NCBI GenBank assembly: GCA_907164885.2
Contig: OU015501.1
Span: 18,779,131-18,843,130, forward strand
Direction: 5' to 3'
DNA from: Dolomedes plantarius
Lineage: Eukaryota; Arthropoda; Arachnida; Araneae; Dolomedidae
DNA: 64,000 nucleotides
Shown here: positions 59,183-64,000 of the stretch, piece after piece
Numbering within the stretch: the first letter of the stretch is position 1
How the letters are laid out: every line of letters begins with the position of its first letter
Translations under genes and position numbers: made by a program
Notes under the pieces: model-generated
The model's input: the letters and a program-made list of their open reading frames with translations, nothing else
The model's database searches: none
What the model was told of the DNA's origin: nothing

Positions 59183-60403
59183 TCTATATGTATAAAACAG
59201 TTCCGTGACTGACTAACAGATAACTCACAGACCAAACCAATGGACCTAAAGGGCTGAAATTTTGCATGGCGATTCTTCTTATAGTGTAGGGGTGCACTGA
59301 GAAAGATTTTTGAAAAATTCTTCTTAGATTTTTTTAAAATTAAATTTTTAAGCCGTTTTAGTAACTTTTTTTAAGTTTGCATTAAAAATAATAATCTGAG
59401 GGTTATAAAATTTATATCACGAAAAAGATCATACAAATTCCTTTAAAATGAAATTTTTTTCGAATCTTTATCTCCATTTTTTGATTTTGGGGGGAATTTT
59501 TAAAGATTAATTTTTAGAATTTAATTTATTAAATGCTGATCATGAGATTTCTTTTCCTTTTGTGATCTTTAAATTAGTTTTGAATCACGCGCATAACAAC
59601 GAAATAAAAATGACAAAAAATATTAAAATACGACAAAAGATAAAATTTAACCACTAGACTAATTGAGGTGAAAGCCTTTTAAGAATAATTCAAATTAGTA
59701 TGTTTTATGGATATTAAATTAAACCTATATATAAAACAGTTTTGTGACTGACTGACAGACCAAAGACCTCGCACAGACCAAACCGCTGGACCTAAAGGGC
59801 TGAAATTTTGACAGTCAATAGACACTGTAATTCAGATGATGCCGTTAACTATCAGGTAGAGTTTTTAAATTCCCTTAAACCACCGGGTCATCCATACCAT
59901 AAGCTCTCTTTGCGGAAGGGCATACCCTCAATGCTCCTTCGAAGGTTAAAACCACCGAAATTGTGTAATGGCTCTAGACTAAAAATCAAAGCCCTGAAAA
60001 AAAAAATTTAATCGAAGCCATTATTTTAATCGCGTGTGCTAAAGGAGAAAAAGTGTTCTTTCCACGCATTCCTCTAATACCCAATGACCTCCCCTTTGAC
60101 TTTAAGAGACTGTAATTTCCCCTCAAAGTATGCTTCGCCATGACGATAACTAAGTCTCAAGGCCAAGCTTTTAAATACGCTGGCGTAGGTTTAAGAGAAA
60201 ATTGTTTCTCCCACGTTCAGTTTTACGTAGCCTGCTCATGCGTAAGTTCGCGGATGAGTCTGGAGGAGCATGATATTAGTTCCTCCCAATGAAGAAACAA
60301 AAAATATTGTTTATAAGGAAATCCTCTACAAAACAATTTCATTATTTCTTCTTTGTAATTATCCTAAAATGTACTCCATAGCGAAGCACGGGTATTCAGC
60401 TAG
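59183..60403 (+). mobile_element. Composite Helitron with two 5' termini
   Basis: Starts TCTATATGTATAAAACAGTT after an A and ends CAGCTAG before a T, as expected for Helitron insertion between A and T. A second 5'-terminus-like sequence (CTATATATAAAACAGTTTTG) lies at about 59725, so a second, truncated copy is joined in or inserted. The segment 59183-59724 parallels the Helitron at 54047. The second part carries the end of a helicase gene. Confidence 0.85.
59808..60292 (+). pseudogene. Helitron Pif1-type helicase C-terminal fragment
   Basis: Translation shows [36 protein letters not shown] and [13 protein letters not shown]. After a frameshift at a poly-A run (about 60000), it continues with EKVFFPRIPLIPNDLPFDFK, a stop, CFAMTITKSQGQAF and VACSCVSS. 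These match the final helicase motifs of Helitron Rep-Hel proteins and the Pif1 family (FAMTINKSQGQ, VACSRVSS pattern). The Rep nuclease and the helicase ATP-binding motifs are absent. The fragment ends at a natural-looking stop (60290-60292). It is non-functional, with one frameshift and one in-frame stop. Confidence 0.88.
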
Positions 60404-61323
60404 TCGTATATAAGAATAGTACGTAGTGCCTGCACGGAGAATTCTTAACGCAGGGTATTTATCAAAACATTATGAGTATTTTACAGTTCCATTTTGTTTT
60501 TCGTGTTTCAGTTTCCTATTCATAAACTGTCAGCTACAATATTATTACGCAAGCTTTGGAGTTTAGGAACATATATAATTTTAGATACGGGTATGGGTGC
60601 TTTAAATTTGCATTTCAATCCTGCATAAATCACGATAAAATAACAAGTATAATTAAAAAAGGAGAGTTTTCAAGATTTTTCGGAATTTAGTTCCACTTAG
60701 AAAAGAAAACAAACAAAAAATATCTAAGAACTAATTATCTTCATTTTACAAATTGAAGTGATTCTTTAACAGAAAATTTAAAATGAGAAATCTTACTCTC
60801 TAACAAAGAAGATTTTATGATAAAACTGCTGGACTGTACGTTGAAGGTATAGAATTAATTAATTAAAAAAAAAACACCTGAACTGCTAAATAAATTTGGG
60901 TTTTGTAGTTGGATTACTAGCATATTGAAGCTAAAATTTATTTTTTATATTATATGGTTTCCCGCGTACCTTTCCGAAACATGCAAGAACTAAAAGCAAT
61001 TTTCAGTTGTAATTATAATCAAACTGGTTTCAGTCTAATGAACCAACCGTCATTGCACCATATATTTGAAGGTGTGTTCGTAGCATGTTGTTGGTTTCAA
61101 GTTGTGTCCAAATGCATCAGAGTTTCCTGCTGTACCAGTATGGAATATTGATTTGAGCTTGGGAAGTTCCGGAAATAGCACGCACGGGAGCTTATTTATT
61201 TCATATCAATTCTGTCGTAGCATAATATGCGGATCAACTGAATGTCATCAAAGTCATCCTTCCGCGATAGTCTGCCTAGTACATTAGTTTGATAGACTTC
61301 AAGAGTTACATGTTCAGCAATAA

Positions 61324-61325
<2 letters not shown>
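60404..61325. other. Intergenic DNA, no gene recognised
   Basis: Frames at 60954-61287 show no recognised homology. Confidence 0.4.

Positions 61326-61326
<1 letters not shown>

Positions 61327-61385
<59 letters not shown>
61327..61385. repeat. (AT)n microsatellite
   Basis: About 29 AT units ending at the Tc1 element, which used a TA at its edge as target. Confidence 0.95.
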
Positions 61386-61388
<3 letters not shown>

Positions 61389-63078
61389 TGGCTCCCAAAA
61401 GTGTTCGTACACTTACGATTTTCAAGGAAATAGGGGTCTATCCATGAATTAAAATGAATATTTCAGAATGGGTATTTAATAATAAGATCTATAATCTATT
61501 CTTAAGAAAACTACATGAAATATTTTAAAAACATAGTAAATCTTTATTTTTAAGAAACCGATAATCAAAACGTAACAAAAACTTTATCTCACAAAAGTCA
61601 TCGTACACTGAAATATTTTCAGATAAATTCAAAATTAAAATTATCGTCAGGCGCTTTATTTTTATTTTTGAATTGTGGTTGGCATTTAAAATATCGTTTG
61701 GCTTTAATTTTTGCTTGCCTACTTCGTAATATTCTATTTATTATTTAAAAATGGCTCGTAGTCTTAAAGAAACAACAAACAGCATTCGAAAATTGATTAT
61801 TTTTCATCATAGTAGTGGTAAATCAGTTCGGAATATTGCTAAATTACTTAATTTATCCTATTCTACTGTGCAGTATGTGATAAAACGATATAAAGAAGAA
61901 AATCAGATCGAAAACAAGGTAACAAAAGGTCGTCCGGCAAAGTTAACAAAACGTGATCAGAGATTTATAATTCGAAAATTTGTGAAAAATCCACGTTTCA
62001 GTGCTGTAACAGTTTCTGAAGAATTTAATGAAACATTTTCTACTTCAATTTCACCTAAAACTGTTCGACGAGTTCTCAGAACAGCTGGATTACATGGGCG
62101 TTCTGCCCGTAGAAAATTTTTTATGAGTGAGAAAAACAGAAAGCTTAGGCTTTTCTTCGCACTATCAATGATAAATAAGCCCCAAACTTATTGGAATAAT
62201 GTCTTATTTGCCGATGAAAGCAAGTTTAACATTTTTGGTTCCGATGGGCGTATAATTGTATGGAGAAGAAAAAATGAGGAACTTAAGAACTTAGTAGGAA
62301 CAGTTAAGTATGGCGGTGGAGGTGTGTGGGGGTGCTTGTCAGCATCAGGACTAGGAAATTTGGTATTTATTGATGGCATAATGAATCATGCTGTTTATAT
62401 AAATAGTTTAAGAGACAATTTAAAATTATCAGTCCAAAATTTGGGTATTGGAAACAACTTTGTTTTTTATCAAGTTAAAGATCCTAAGCACACGGCTCTC
62501 AACGTCCGCCTCTGGTGTCTCTATAATTGACCACAAGTTTTGAACACCACCTCAATCGCCAGATTTAAACCCAATAGAACATATTTGGGGAGAACTGGAG
62601 GTTCGAGTACGAAAACACGACATTCACACGAAAAGCGAATTAAAAACAATTATGATGGAAGAATGGATGAACATTGATGCAGAAATTACAAAAGAACTAG
62701 TGCAATCTATTCCCAGACGTTTAAAAGCTGTTGCGGATGCTAAAGGATATCCTACTAAATATTAATTTAACGAAAAATTAGATTATTTACTAATATGTAG
62801 AGATTTTTTACAAGTGTACAATGACTTTTGTGAGATAAAGTTTTTGTTACTTTTTGATTTTTTGTTTCTAAATGAATCATGTTGTTTATATCAATATTTT
62901 AAGAGACAATTTAAAAATAAAGTTTTACCATGTTTTCAAAATATTTCATGTAGTTTTGTTAGGAATAGATTATAGATCTTATTATTAAATACCCATTCTG
63001 AAATATTCATTTTAATTAATGGTTAGACTCATATTTCATTGAAAATCGTAACTGTACGAACACTTTTGGGAGCCACTG
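61386..63078 (+). mobile_element. Tc1-family transposon, full length
   Basis: The termini CAGTGGCTCCCAAAAGTGTT are identical at both ends and are flanked by TA (61384-61385, 63079-63080). Inverted repeats extend inward about 200 bp or more, with a second conserved block (TTTATCTCACAAAAGTCATC and its complement). At 1693 bp it is the usual length for a Tc1 element with long inverted repeats. It holds one transposase gene, which is broken. Confidence 0.95.
61751..62765 (+). pseudogene. Tc1 transposase, inactivated
   Basis: Tc1/mariner transposases cut and paste the element through a DDE active site. The first 259 codons (61751-62530) include the N-terminal helix-turn-helix region (SVRNIAKLLNLSYSTVQYVIKRY, quoted in part), a GRP box-like KGRPAKLTKRD, and the first catalytic Asp in LFADESKFNIFGSDGR. 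The second catalytic position is altered: the family FQQDNDPKHTA motif reads FYQVKDPKHTA, replacing the catalytic Asp by Val. A TGA follows LYN, and a frameshift then separates the C-terminal part (62544-62762: TPPQSPDLNPIEHIWGELE with the catalytic Glu, ending KGYPTKY and TAA). The gene is therefore dead in three ways, although the coding match is otherwise good. Confidence 0.95.
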
Positions 63079-63080
63079 TA

Positions 63081-64000
63081 CGATGAAAAAATAAAATTTG
63101 TCTTTCGACAGATTGTAAATTAACTTCTTTGTCATCTAGTTGCAGAAGGAATCACCCCATTGTCCGTGTGGTACAAAAAGAAACTGGTTAAAGAAAAATG
63201 AAAAAAAAAGATTTCTACGATTCTAACAGTTTAAAAAATTAAAATTATATTTATAACTAATTTCGGGATTAACTGCACGTGTCCTCTGTGTAGGGTATTA
63301 TGATCGTACATTAAGCATTGATCTAAATCCTACCTGAGATGCTCAATCAACTTGGCTTACCCTTTGTTGAACAAGGTCTTTTCATAGGCGTTCTTCAACT
63401 AAATGGTAACATCAACAGCAGTGAATTTATTTTTAAACCTCTATGTCTTTTTGTCGTGTTGCCTGTCTTAAAATTATTTATTTCTTTGGGCGAGATTCGT
63501 ATATTATTTGGGTTAGTACAAATTATTTATAATTTATAGGTATTTGGGTGCGTTGTGTTTTTTTTATTTATTTTCTTGAATACAACCCAAAAGGCTCTAG
63601 ACAGGTTTGCAACCGAACAGGCCAAATAAACTTTGCTTCTAAAACCTTCCTTTAGGTCAACTACACAAAACAAAGATGACGGACTCCAATGTAACAAAAT
63701 AAAATTGATTTATTTACAACCTTATATATTTACAATTTAACTCAAAATAACCGAATCACCAAATCTTCGTACACAGTTTACACATTTTACTAATCTTTTA
63801 GCCTTTTCTCCTCGATTCATATCAAACGACAATGTATTTAATTAAATCTACACCTTTTGGATTCAGGGAGCATATAATTATTAAACTAACTCATAGCCAA
63901 GAACTCCTATTCATCAAAATTATCTTTACAAAAAACACAGTTCCCGCACTAATCTTTCATTTAGCTCGGTGGGGTCTGAACAAAACAAAATTTAACTTTC
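63081..64000. other. Intergenic DNA, no gene recognised
   Basis: A+T-rich. The frame at 63339-63539 has no recognised homology. No TIR or SINE signature was found. Confidence 0.4.

Noticed and set aside
62188..62379. Minus-strand frame inside the Tc1 transposase
   Set aside because: It is antisense to recognisable transposase sequence and has no features of its own.

Overview
This is animal nuclear DNA. It is strongly A+T-rich, has very little coding sequence, is full of (AT)n, (CA)n and (AAAC)n microsatellites, and is packed with decayed DNA transposons, Helitrons and tRNA-derived SINEs. The only host gene recognised is the 5' part of a CPEB2/3/4 (Orb2) family gene on the minus strand. This mixture (hAT, piggyBac, Tc1, Tigger-like, Helitron, tRNA SINEs) fits an arthropod with a large genome, perhaps an arachnid. 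That placement is inference; nothing in the window fixes the species.

Layout. 1-20 kb: no host gene seen; a TA-flanked MITE (2652-2895), a Tigger-like element (4710-5661), a composite TTAA-flanked family (8811-10088, 12212-12603) and many microsatellites (14.9-17.3 kb). 20.1-22.7 kb: two hAT elements inserted back to back so that one 8-bp target sequence appears three times; each carries a further element inside it. 22.7-25.4 kb: microsatellites, a GC-richer LTR-like stretch and a TIR element. 25.4-27.8 kb: a dead piggyBac element interrupted by a hAT MITE. 27.8-41.3 kb: mostly unrecognised A+T-rich DNA with tRNA SINEs, a second locus of the composite TTAA element (33.2-34.2 kb) and a hAT MITE at 37.7 kb. 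41.3-49.4 kb: a block poor in transposons and markedly depleted of CpG, interpreted as CPEB intron or gene body. 49.3-50.75 kb: CPEB exon 1 and a probable exon 2, transcribed leftward; a 404-bp inverted repeat lies just upstream. 52-60.4 kb: a TTAA MITE with a 117-bp duplication, two related Helitrons (one with a broken Pif1-type helicase end), a three-element nest at 55.3-56.85 kb, a hAT MITE at 58.3 kb and tRNA-SINE pieces. 61.4-63.1 kb: a full-length but inactivated Tc1 element inserted at a (TA)n repeat.

How it works together. The host gene would encode an RNA-binding translational regulator, but only its disordered N-terminal region is visible here. The RRM and zinc-binding exons were not found and may lie beyond the window or be too short to recognise by eye. 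All transposase and helicase coding regions seen are broken, so every mobile element here is a relic or a non-autonomous copy. The most informative structures are the nested insertions with intact target-site duplications, which give a relative order of events, and the CpG-poor block beside the CPEB exons, which suggests germline gene-body methylation.
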